From Plasmodium relictum (lineage: Eukaryota > Apicomplexa > Aconoidasida > Haemosporida > Plasmodiidae): a DNA stretch of 64,000 nt. Location of the stretch: the NCBI RefSeq assembly GCF_900005765.1, contig NC_041685.1, positions 1,116,001 to 1,180,000 on the forward strand, written 5' to 3'. Shown one piece after another: positions 12,113 to 21,820 of the stretch. The notes beneath the pieces were generated by a model. That model was not told the DNA's origin. It searched no databases and was given only the letters and a program-made list of their open reading frames with translations. The first letter of the stretch is position 1; every line of letters starts with the position of its first letter. The position numbers were made by a program, and so were the translations under genes.

Positions 12113-13437
12113 ATGAATGAAAGATTTATTATAAATAATATATTAATAAAGAATTTAATAGTGAAGAGATACATTAAATGTTTATATAAGAATAAAAATA
12201 ATGAAAACAACATCATTACCTTTTTATATAAATATAGCAAATATTATAAAAAATTGGGAAAAGTTGATATATACAAAAGTTCTGAAAAGAAATTATATAT
12301 TGCATATACGAGTGATAGGAATGTAAAAATAAAAAACATCAAAAATAGAATATTAAGACATAAAATAACTTATAATTTCAGTATTTTATTTTTTATTCTA
12401 TTGTTTTTAATTATTTTATATTCTCTTTTGACTCTTTTAGTTTTATATAATAACAATAATCATGTAGAATGTGTTATTCCTTTTAATGATTGTCCAATAA
12501 TCTTACATTCAGATATAAACAACTTTTTTAAAAATTATAAAATAAATGAATTAACAAAAGATAATATATTATTATTTTATAGAAATATTAAAAAATTAAA
12601 ACCAGAAAATATAAAAAAAATACATTTAAAAAAAAAAAAAACATATAAAATTTTAAAAACAGAAAAAATCAAGTGTAATGATTGTGAGGTTTTTTTCAAC
12701 ATAACGGAAAATGAAACTATTCAGGATATTTTAGATTTTGAAGAAATAAATAAATGTGCAAAAGTAATTGATCAAAGTTATTGTCTTAATGTAAGGAATA
12801 ACAAAATAGAAAATAAAAGAATACATTTATATAAAAAATATACGGGACATATAAAGGATACTAATTATTTTCAAAGCCTAAAAAAGTATAAACAAGTTTT
12901 AAATGATTTATATTATAATTCTTATATGAAAGAAAAAGTTGTTATTAGAAGTAAAAGAATATTTAAAAAATTTAAATATTTATATATTCTTTAATTTTTT
13001 TTTTTTTTAATGATAATTTTTCTTTTTTTTTATCATAGTGTTTATATTCTTAGGAAATACTTTTCTATAAAAATGTTTTACAACATTTTATCATTTAATA
13101 ATTCTTCACATTTCCTTTTGTAGATAGAATAAAATATTTGTATCCATTACTACGTGATTATTTTGTTAATTTAGATGATTTCAAATTATATAACGAAAAT
13201 AATGAAAGTATATTATATATATAAAATAATTAAATATATAAGATATAAAAGAACATTATAATATACTTTATTCTTTATTTTTCGTAGAAATTATTGTAAA
13301 TGATGAAAATATAAGAAATTTTGAATTTTTGAAAGATAAAGATTTTAATATCTGTCGATCTTCGTATAAAAAAAAATATAGGTACAATTTTTACAACAAC
13401 AAAGAAAAAGAAAAAGAAAATTTATTTTATTACCATT

Positions 13438-13490
<53 letters not shown>

Positions 13491-14773
13491 TTTTTTTTTA
13501 ACGTATTTTTAGTAAAAGTACATTTTATTGGCTATGTCCAGAATTTTATAAAAAGAAAAAACATTTACATGAATATAAAGTATCTAAAATAATTGAACAA
13601 GTTTTAAATTTTAAAAATGTTGGTTATGCTCATAAAAATAAACATATCATAGAAATGTCTAAATCTAATCCAACAAGAAATACATATAACCATTTTGGTT
13701 ACATTTCTAATTCTTTAAGTTTCCCTTTCAAACTTGATATTTATAACAGGTTTAAAATACTTGAAGAAGAATTATTAGTTAATGAGGTAATAGAACAAGT
13801 ATACAAGGCATTTTTTTGCCCTTATAATAAAAATGTAGAAAAAAATTCAGAAATTAAAAATAAAATGCATATTAAAAATGCAGTATTACATAAAGATGTG
13901 GATATTTTAAAACTTGCATTTTTTTCTGGTAATTATCCAAATGGTATAATTGAAGAAAAAATAGAAAAAAATATAGATGAAGAAAAAAAAGATGAATATA
14001 TGTATGAAAAAGAATATATAGAAAAAGAAGATAAAAAAGATGAATATATATATGAAAAAAAAAATATAGAGGAATATAAAAATGGATCTGAAAATATAAA
14101 TGAACAAATGGACGATATATGTGAAGACGTTGGATATGCTGGTGAAATTGATGATGAAGATGATGATGAAGAAAATGATGAAGTTAATTATGGGAATGTT
14201 ATTGATTTGTATAAAGAAGATCAACATAATGGAGGTAAAGGAGAAAAAGAGTTAAATCACATCTTAAAATTAAGTAATAAAATAAAATTAAAAAGTAACA
14301 AAAATTTAAATTCTATTAAAAAAAAAAATAACAAAAATAGTAATGAGACAAAAAATAGTAACTATAAAAAAGAAAATAATATATCAAAAGAATCTTATAA
14401 ATTTAAAAAAAAATATGTATTAATTGAAGAAGTAGCAAAAGTAAATGAAAATTTAAATTACAAGACTTCAAGATATAAATTCACTAAAGAACTTGTAATT
14501 ATATCTTCTTCAATATTTCATGGGAATATGAAAAATTTACTCAAAACTATTATTTTGTTTTTATGTATTCTTGTTTTAATGAATCTTATTTTAGTAACTT
14601 TTTATATTTACATAAAAGGAAATAAAGAAATATCAATTGTTCTAAAAGACGATGAAGAAATTGAAGAAATGCCTAAATACATTAAAAGATTATCAAAACA
14701 TTTATCTAATGATAAGGAAAATATTAAAAAGAACTATTTTAGAAATTATAAACATAGTAGTAGCCCTTTTTAA
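12113..14773 (+). CDS. Unrecognised two-TM membrane protein, four exons
   Basis: Joined model: exons 12113-12950, 13124-13207, 13288-13381 and 13513-14773, phases 1, 1, 2, giving 758 residues. A strong hydrophobic segment lies at about residues 88-112 and a second at about 684-706. Between them are a cysteine-containing segment (VECVIPFNDCPI, CNDCEVFF) and, around residues 485-545, a Glu/Asp-rich stretch with repeated 'KKDEYxYEK' units and an acidic run of D/E. The N-terminus is basic and has no signal peptide. The topology (two membrane spans with a large central loop) could place the loop in a lumen or the exterior. I recognise no family. Parts of exons 2-4 have clear coding character and the joins remove all stops, so I treat this as one gene rather than two. 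Confidence 0.68.
12951..13512 (+). other. Three introns of the two-TM protein gene, the last with a long TA repeat
   Basis: The introns are 12951-13123, 13208-13287 and 13382-13512, with donors GTAAAA, GTATAT, GTACAA and acceptors TTTGTAG, TTCGTAG, TTTTTAG. The third holds an (AT)n microsatellite at about 13440-13485. Confidence 0.65.
13440..13486. repeat. (AT)n microsatellite
   Basis: About 46 bases of uninterrupted AT dinucleotides inside an intron, likely length-polymorphic. Confidence 0.9.
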
Positions 14774-15011
14774 CATTTTGTAACAAAAAAATAAAATAAA
14801 ATAAAATAAATAAATAAAATAATAAATATTTTATATTGTAATAATATTATTTATTTATTTTTTGTAATATTTTAAGTTTAAAAAAAAAAAAAAAAAAAAA
14901 ATCTTAAATTTTTTATTTTTGTCCGTTAGGAGATATTTCCTAATTTAAAAAATTAAAAAAAGTAAAAATAGTATGTATATATTTTTATTTTTTTTTTTTT
15001 TCTTCTTTTTA

Positions 15012-16415
15012 TCATTTATAATTTTTTACTTTTTCGTAATTTTTATTTTGAACATCTTTCCAATTTGTTGATAGAACAGTTCCACATGATGTTTGCTATA
15101 TGGTAAAAAAAAAAAAAAAAAAGACATTTAAAAATATATAAATATATATTATATTTCATAAAAGAATACAATTTTTTTATTATCATTTTTTTTACAAAAG
15201 ATTTGATCATAGCTCTTTTAGTATCGTCATCTCCTTCATTATAAATTTTTTTAAAAAAATTATCAATGCTTCCTTCATCATCATCTTCTTTTATTGTCTA
15301 CAAAAAATATTTTTATATATCATATGAAATTATCATTATTTTGTTAATTATTACTATTCAATTATTTTGTATATATATATTTTTTTTTTTTTATATTTCT
15401 CTTAATTACTTTAGTTAGTTTATTCCATTCTTCTGTGCTTTTTCCGTTAAATGGATTCAAGATATTTTCTTTTTTTTTTAAATTATCAGAATTTTCAATT
15501 TTCATGAATTCATTCCATTTTAATTCTGTTAATAATACAAACATATATATATATATATAATAATGTAAAAAATTGAATTTAAAAAAAAAAAATTTATTTT
15601 TATTTGAAGTCACCTTTTATTTCTTTTTCAAATATTATTTCAACTTTCATCTTTGCAAAAAAAGGAAAAATATGTAATTAAATAGATAGATAAATAAGTA
15701 TATACAAACATATATAGAAATATATATAGATTAAATAATTAAATCTAAATATATTATCTTAGAAATGTGTTTAACTTATATATTTATATGTTTGAGTAGT
15801 ATGAATATTTTATTAATATTTATAAATTAAATAAATCTATTTTTTCCTATTACTGGTGTTATATTAATCTTCGTTTTAATGGGTGAAATTTTTGAAAACA
15901 AAAAATTTTCAATAATATATATTTCTTCTTCTATTAGAAAGGAAAAAAAAAAATTTTTTAAATATGTATGTTATTTATTTTTTTTTTTTTTTAAATATGA
16001 ATTTATGAAAATGTAATAAAAACATTACCACTTATTATTATAATTAAAAAGATGTAGTCATTTTTTATATAATAAAGAAAATCTTTTTTTTGAACGTTTT
16101 TTCGGTATATTGTAAAAAATATATTGTCATTTGTTTGTGACCAATCATGTCTACATGAAAAAAAAAAAAAAAAAAATAATAATAATAATAAAAAATAAAA
16201 CAGTAAAACTTTGGCAATTACCTAATTAATTTTTCATTAGCCATTAGTTTTGTATTTCTTAAACTATTTAATTCAGACAACTTCGTGTTAGAAAACACAT
16301 TATTTAAATTATAATTTTCGTTATCTAGTAAAAAAAAAAAAAATTATAACTATTATTAATATATTTTGTTTAAAAATGCTTGTTTTTGTAAAAATAAATT
16401 AATACTGTAATCCAT
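15012..16415 (-). CDS. SGT1 co-chaperone (CS + SGS domains), eight exons
   Basis: Joined by hand: 16415-16406, 16324-16222, 16150-16029, 15930-15854, 15650-15614, 15525-15410, 15297-15196, 15095-15012. All junctions are GT-AG, with phases 1,2,1,0,1,0,0, giving 216 residues. The CS domain begins RHDWSQTNDNIFFTIYRKN (about residue 38) and ends around MKVEIIFEKEIK. The SGS domain starts near KSTEEWNKL, continues KKIYNEGDDDTKRAMIKSF and closes with GTVLSTNWKDV, all diagnostic of SGT1. SGT1 binds Hsp90 through the CS domain and works with SKP1/SCF and kinetochore assembly. The N-terminal TPR domain of plant and human SGT1 is absent; the protein starts only about 37 residues before CS. The first exon has 10 coding bases, so that start is the least certain part. 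Confidence 0.82.
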
Positions 16416-16761
16416 TTTATTTCAAAAAAATAATATTTTTATAAACTGCTACTAAAAATATTTTTCTCCTAAGTTGATAGAGTACCTATAAAAAAAAAAA
16501 TTCAAATTTGAAACTTAAATAGGTATAAAACGGTTTTGTAAAAAAATAACGAATATATTTACTTAATAATTTGTTGAACAGGACATAAAGAAAAAAAAAA
16601 AAAATAAAATAAAATAAATAAATTATTTAAAGATTAATTTAAAAGAATGAAAAGTTTAAATATAAACTGAGATAAAAAAAAAAAAATTTGTAGAATTATA
16701 ATTAGAATGGCTTGCAATAGCGTGTATTTTCAAATTTAAATAAAACATAATGTTATTTGCA

Positions 16762-16796
<35 letters not shown>

Positions 16797-17241
16797 ACAA
16801 AAGGAAATTTTAAAAAATATATATATATTTTACTTTTTGGAATTGAAAAATTCGAGAATATATTTTATAAAGATATAACACAAATACTATATTGGCATAG
16901 TAGAGTTATTACATTTTCAATGTAATAAAATATTAAATATTTCTTTATATATTTTTTTTTTACTTTTATAAGTTCTTATTTATATTTATTAAAAATGGAA
17001 AACATGAATAAAGTAGTAGAATAAATAAAACAAAAACATATTTCACAAAAAAAAAAAAGATATAGAAAAGAAAAAGTTTAAAATATTTATAAAGTTTCCA
17101 GATTAGTATATGATAATTTATGAAGTCTTTTAATAAGAAAAAAAGACACTTTTTTTCTTTTTTTTTTTTTTTTTTTGATTCTTATGAATTAAACATATTC
17201 AAAAAAAGAAAAAAAGAAAATAATGATAATGAAAAGAAAAA
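16416..17241. other. Divergent promoter region (SGT1 / PIG-X-like protein gene)
   Basis: No gene is seen. There is a poly(A) run of about 26 bases at 16760-16786, a relatively GC-rich patch at about 16705-16730 (with TTGCAATAGCGTG), and a perfect 10-bp hairpin at 16906-16928. The 17100-17241 stretch is purine-rich with a poly(T) block, consistent with a 5' UTR. Confidence 0.5.
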
Positions 17242-19794
17242 ATGAAAATGAATTATACAATTTTTATTTTTATAATTTGTTGTTATAATATATTATGCGA
17301 AGAAAAAAATGTGAAAAAGTTGGAGTGCCAAGGTATATATATTTATAAAGAAAAAAAAAAGAAAAAGGATTTTTTTTTTGAAAAACCTCATTTCGCAATA
17401 TACAAACATGAAGATAGTGGTATTTATAATTCTAACGAGAATTTTAATGGATTATCAATTTTCATAAAACAAAAAATAAAAAATTATCAAAAGGATAAAA
17501 AAAAAGTTTTTGACAACTTTTTATGTAGGATATATTACAGTGATCATTCTTCTTCCATTTGTGAAGAAATGCTGTTAAATGGTAACAAAAAAATAGAGAA
17601 AAATAAAAAAAAAAAATATTTTGAATATATTTCTTTTTTGAACAGAAATATTAAAGGGCTGTATGTGAACAATAAATGTTTTGAAAAATTATATAAAAAC
17701 TGCTCTTTTAATATAAACGGTTACATAAATAAAAATTGTTTATCTCATAAATACATTTTATTTGATTGGAAAAGTGAAAGAGATATGAAAAAATGGGAAA
17801 ATCATAAAAATAAAAATGAAATAGAAAATAAAGATGTGTGGTCTTTTATTTATATATCTAAAACTGATTTAATAAAATCTCTTTTTGCTTTTCATATAAA
17901 AAATTTTTTTCTTTATACATTAAAGAAAAAAAATGAAAGAATTTACTTCCTTTTTAATTTTTTTATTACAAATAACATTTTAAAAGACATATATGTTATT
18001 AGTTTTATTGAGAAGGTAGATTTTGATGGAAAAACAAATGAAGCTTTTCAAGAAAAGGATTTTACATATAAATATGTATTTAATATTTCTTTTAATATAT
18101 ATCTCAAAAATTATAAAAGTATTGATAATTTATCCTTTTTTTTTTCAAAATTTTATTGTGAAGATAGAAAGAATAAAATGTTTTTTATGAATAGTTTTCT
18201 CAATAATAAAATATATATTTATTCGAAGGGAAGTAATCATTCAATAACATATGAAAATAATTTATATTCAAACAGTGTTAAAAAAAATATTTTTTTGTTA
18301 TCTTATATTTATTCCAATATTAGAATTAGAAATAAAGATGAAAACACAAAGAAAGATTTATTTTTAAATTATGATATTAAGAATTTTCCTTTTTTAGTTC
18401 ATGATAATTTATACTATGTAAATGATTATATAATTTATAAAGAAAAGTCAAATGAAGTAATTTCTAAAAAAACTATATCAGATGTTTATGTAAATAAAGT
18501 AGTAGAAAACGAAGGTTTTAATAAGAAAACAAAAACAATCATAAATATTCATACAGCAAAAAATAATTACGATAATTTTTTTTTTTTAAAAAAATGCAAA
18601 ATTATTGTAGTTGATTTATATCCTAACAATATAATTATAGATAAAGAACAAACTGATAGTCATTTGAAATTTTCATTTGTTGATATAGAAAAATATAAAG
18701 ACGAGTCTTCACATATTATAACAAAATTTGAAAATGAAAATTTATTTAGAGGAATAAATTATACTAATATAATGAGTAATATACGTAATCGCCTATGTTT
18801 AAATTTAGATAATGTAATGGCTTATCAATGTAATAGAATTTCTCAAGGAAAATCTATAGATAAATTATATTTTCATAAAAACAACTTTTCTGATTACATG
18901 AGAAAAGATATTTATATGCAATATAGAGAAGATATATCTGAAAATAATCATAACATTATAAAGAAAAGTTATGATGAAAAACAAAAAAATTTAAATAAAA
19001 TGCGTAATTATTTAAATTGTAATGGTAATAATTTCATTTTTTCATATGAGACACCGTTGCATAGTAGATATGTAGCACCTTGTTATAGAGATTTAAAAGA
19101 AAATACAAATTTCTGCACAAAATATGATATAGTAATTATTTCTAATGCTAAGACTTTTTTAATGTGTATAGACAATAATAAAAATAGACAGAATAATAAA
19201 TTAAGTAAAATATATAACTATAATAATTATTCAAATGAAATTAATAATTATAATAATTTTACAATTTTTTCTGACTCAAAAAATGTCTATATAAGTAAGG
19301 ATGAAAACATTTTGACTATACATACAAAAGACTTTTATATATATTTGAATGAAATTTCCTTTCACTCTTTTTTTTATCGAAAGGAAGAAGAGAAAAGAAA
19401 AAATGATATAAAATCATATTTAGAAAAAAAAGAGAATTATAATGAAATAAATAAAAATGAAGATGAAAATTTTTTTTATGAAGATAATGTTTCTTTTAAT
19501 GATTTTGTATATGTAAAAGCTAAACATAATAAAAAATATAAAATATTTAATTTTAATAAAATTCACAATGATAAAAAATTTCCACATAATGTTATTGAAG
19601 CAAGTGATGTGCAAAAATTTGATATTCCTATATGTTACAACTTATATAATTCTAAAAAATTTAATTCTGATATTATTTATATATATTCAATACCTAGAGG
19701 TAATGAAAATTACATGTTTATTTTATATATATCTTCACTTATTTCATTTCTTATAATTATATTTACCTTATATATATCTTATAAATTTGCTTAA
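17242..19794 (+). CDS. Secretory type I membrane protein with a PIG-X/PBN1-like C-terminal domain
   Basis: A single exon of 850 residues. The N-terminus is a signal peptide (MKMNYTIFIFIICCYNILCEE, cleavage near residue 20). A large Lys/Asn/Phe-rich lumenal part with scattered cysteines follows, and a transmembrane helix ends the protein (about residues 827-847) with almost no cytosolic tail. Around residues 603-640 is ETPLHSRYVAPCYRD, then a strand pair ending KTFLMCID. This matches the P-x-H-x-RY-x-x-P ... C pattern of PIG-X/PBN1, the ER subunit that stabilises the first GPI mannosyltransferase PIG-M, also anchored by a C-terminal TM. Human PIG-X is only about 250 residues, so some 550 residues of parasite-specific sequence precede the match. 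I see the topology directly; the PIG-X assignment rests on one motif plus topology. Alternatively it is an unrelated surface protein. Confidence 0.55.
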   Translation: MKMNYTIFIFIICCYNILCEEKNVKKLECQGIYIYKEKKKKKDFFFEKPHFAIYKHEDSGIYNSNENFNGLSIFIKQKIKNYQKDKKKVFDNFLCRIYYSDHSSSICEEMLLNGNKKIEKNKKKKYFEYISFLNRNIKGLYVNNKCFEKLYKNCSFNINGYINKNCLSHKYILFDWKSERDMKKWENHKNKNEIENKDVWSFIYISKTDLIKSLFAFHIKNFFLYTLKKKNERIYFLFNFFITNNILKDIYVISFIEKVDFDGKTNEAFQEKDFTYKYVFNISFNIYLKNYKSIDNLSFFFSKFYCEDRKNKMFFMNSFLNNKIYIYSKGSNHSITYENNLYSNSVKKNIFLLSYIYSNIRIRNKDENTKKDLFLNYDIKNFPFLVHDNLYYVNDYIIYKEKSNEVISKKTISDVYVNKVVENEGFNKKTKTIINIHTAKNNYDNFFFLKKCKIIVVDLYPNNIIIDKEQTDSHLKFSFVDIEKYKDESSHIITKFENENLFRGINYTNIMSNIRNRLCLNLDNVMAYQCNRISQGKSIDKLYFHKNNFSDYMRKDIYMQYREDISENNHNIIKKSYDEKQKNLNKMRNYLNCNGNNFIFSYETPLHSRYVAPCYRDLKENTNFCTKYDIVIISNAKTFLMCIDNNKNRQNNKLSKIYNYNNYSNEINNYNNFTIFSDSKNVYISKDENILTIHTKDFYIYLNEISFHSFFYRKEEEKRKNDIKSYLEKKENYNEINKNEDENFFYEDNVSFNDFVYVKAKHNKKYKIFNFNKIHNDKKFPHNVIEASDVQKFDIPICYNLYNSKKFNSDIIYIYSIPRGNENYMFILYISSLISFLIIIFTLYISYKFA

Positions 19795-20414
19795 TAAAGA
19801 TGCCTATTTTATTTCTTTAATTCTTTTTTTTTAATAAAAATTATATATATTACAAAAAATGCTTAATTTTAAATTTTTTTGAAAATTTTAACAAATTATT
19901 TAAACTTTTAATTTTTATGAATATTATTTTATTTCCTTTTATTTTATTTTATTTTTTTTTTTTTTTTTTGACATAAAATTTAGAATACCTACTATTTTCT
20001 ATATTAATTTTTGTGTTTTTTTCTTATATTCAATGTATATTTATGATTTTTTTTTTTTTGTTTTAAATTTTTTTAAAGTTTCATTTTTTAGTGCATTTTT
20101 AGAAAAATAAAAAAATAGAAAAAAATGCAAAATGAAATTATTAAAGGAAAATTTATATAAAAACTGCCAAAAAATATCTAAGGAAATATTTTTTTTGAAA
20201 TGAATATAAAAATTTTTATAGATAATAAAAAAATATTTCTTTATATTAATTTTGTTTTTTATTTTTATATTTGTACTTTTTATTTGATTTTAATATTTTA
20301 TATATATATTTTATTTAAAAATAAAATTTGAAAGTTTTTTTCATTTAAATATAAGAAATTATAATAGTACTACTAAGAAAAAAAGGAAAAGAAAAAAAAA
20401 AGAAAAGAAGAAAA
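19795..20414. other. Intergenic between two plus-strand genes
   Basis: T-rich downstream of the PIG-X-like gene and A/G-rich for the last 70 bases before the next ATG. One GTGCA (AP2-type core) occurs at about 20092. No gene is supported. Confidence 0.5.
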
Positions 20415-21176
20415 ATGTATCAAAATAAAATATTGAGTAATATATTTAAAAATATAAAATGCTTTAACTGTTTCAATATAAATAAAAGTTATATTCATAT
20501 ATTATATACAAATGAAAATAAAGGAAATAAATTTTTAAATTTCAAAAATAAAACGGATTATGAAAATAAAAAAATTGTTCTATTTGATATAGAATCAAAA
20601 GATAAAAATATAAGAAAAAAAATAAATAGAACATTTATAGGAAGTATATTATTATCATCAATAACTATATCAATGATTGAATTAAATTTAATAAACAATA
20701 TATATGGATATTTTATATCGACGAGTTTGATAGTTTTTTATACTATTTATTTACTATTTTACAATTCACTTATATTAAGAGCCGTATTAGATTATGAAAA
20801 TAAAAATTTGTTATTATATCCATTTACATTGTTAAAAAGAAATAATTTGAAAAAGCAAATTATTATATCACTTCACGAAATAAAAAAAATAAACAAAATT
20901 AAAAAATATATTCAACTTTATTTAAAAAAGGAGAAATCAATATCTATTTTTAATTATATTCCTTTACATTTACCTAGATATAATTGTTCAAAAACTAGTA
21001 TACCTAAAAAAAATAATAAAGATATCTTATATTCCTATGATTTTAATAATTTAAATATTTCTGTTTTTAATGAAAAAAGAAGTAAAGTCGATGTCCCAAA
21101 TATTAAAAAAAATATAGAAGGCTATCCTTTAGATTTAATAGAAGAAAATAAATTAATTTCTTTATTGAAAATTTAA
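20415..21176 (+). CDS. Small two-TM protein, possibly mitochondrial inner membrane
   Basis: A single exon of 253 residues. The first 45 residues are basic with few acidic residues (MYQNKILSNIFKNIKCF), compatible with a mitochondrial presequence. Two hydrophobic segments lie at about residues 73-95 and 98-121, separated by a tight turn, forming a hairpin. The C-terminal half is basic and Ile/Lys-rich and would be on the same side as the N-terminus. The arrangement resembles small mitochondrial membrane proteins of the TMEM186/TMEM223 type, but I see no sequence motif that proves it. Function not recognised. Confidence 0.6.
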   Translation: MYQNKILSNIFKNIKCFNCFNINKSYIHILYTNENKGNKFLNFKNKTDYENKKIVLFDIESKDKNIRKKINRTFIGSILLSSITISMIELNLINNIYGYFISTSLIVFYTIYLLFYNSLILRAVLDYENKNLLLYPFTLLKRNNLKKQIIISLHEIKKINKIKKYIQLYLKKEKSISIFNYIPLHLPRYNCSKTSIPKKNNKDILYSYDFNNLNISVFNEKRSKVDVPNIKKNIEGYPLDLIEENKLISLLKI

Positions 21177-21820
21177 AAATTATACATTATTATATATATT
21201 TTTTACATTTGAGGAATACATAAATAAAAACAACATATATTTTATTTTTTAAAATCAAAAATTAAAGTAAGTTTTTGCAAATTTGTCTATATCACATTAA
21301 AAAAAAAATAAAATAAAATTATAATTTATCTTTTTTATAAAAAATTCCTTTTTCTTTTATTTTTCTTAAAATAAAAAAATGTGAAAATACTACTAAACTA
21401 GAACTGTCTAATAATAAAAAAAAAAAAAAATAAATTATTTATTGAAATAAAATAATACAGAACTAAAAAAAAAAAAAAAATAATTAAAAAAAATATACAT
21501 ATATATATTAGTTTTTATATGTACAATATTTAAAAAAAAAAAATTAATAAAGATATTTAAAAACAAATTACTATAAATAAATAAATATAAATATCATAAA
21601 ACAGTTATTAAAATGCAAATAAAAAATATATACAATTGATTTTTTTTTTTTTTTTAAACTTTAATATTTTAAATATTTAACAGTAATATAAAAAGAATTA
21701 CATATTTCATAAACTTTATAATATTTTTATTTACAATGAAATATCTATATTTCTATTTCTATTTCAAATTAATTCAAAATAATTGAATAATAATTTGAAT
21801 TTAAGTATTCCACATATATA
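21177..21820. other. Convergent intergenic region
   Basis: 3' ends of two genes meet here. Poly(A) blocks (for example 21466-21480) dominate. No gene is seen. Confidence 0.5.

Noticed and set aside
13907-14227. A minus-strand Ile/Phe-rich frame opposite the acidic repeat region
   Set aside because: Antisense of a Glu/Asp/Lys-rich stretch always yields Phe/Ile-rich frames.
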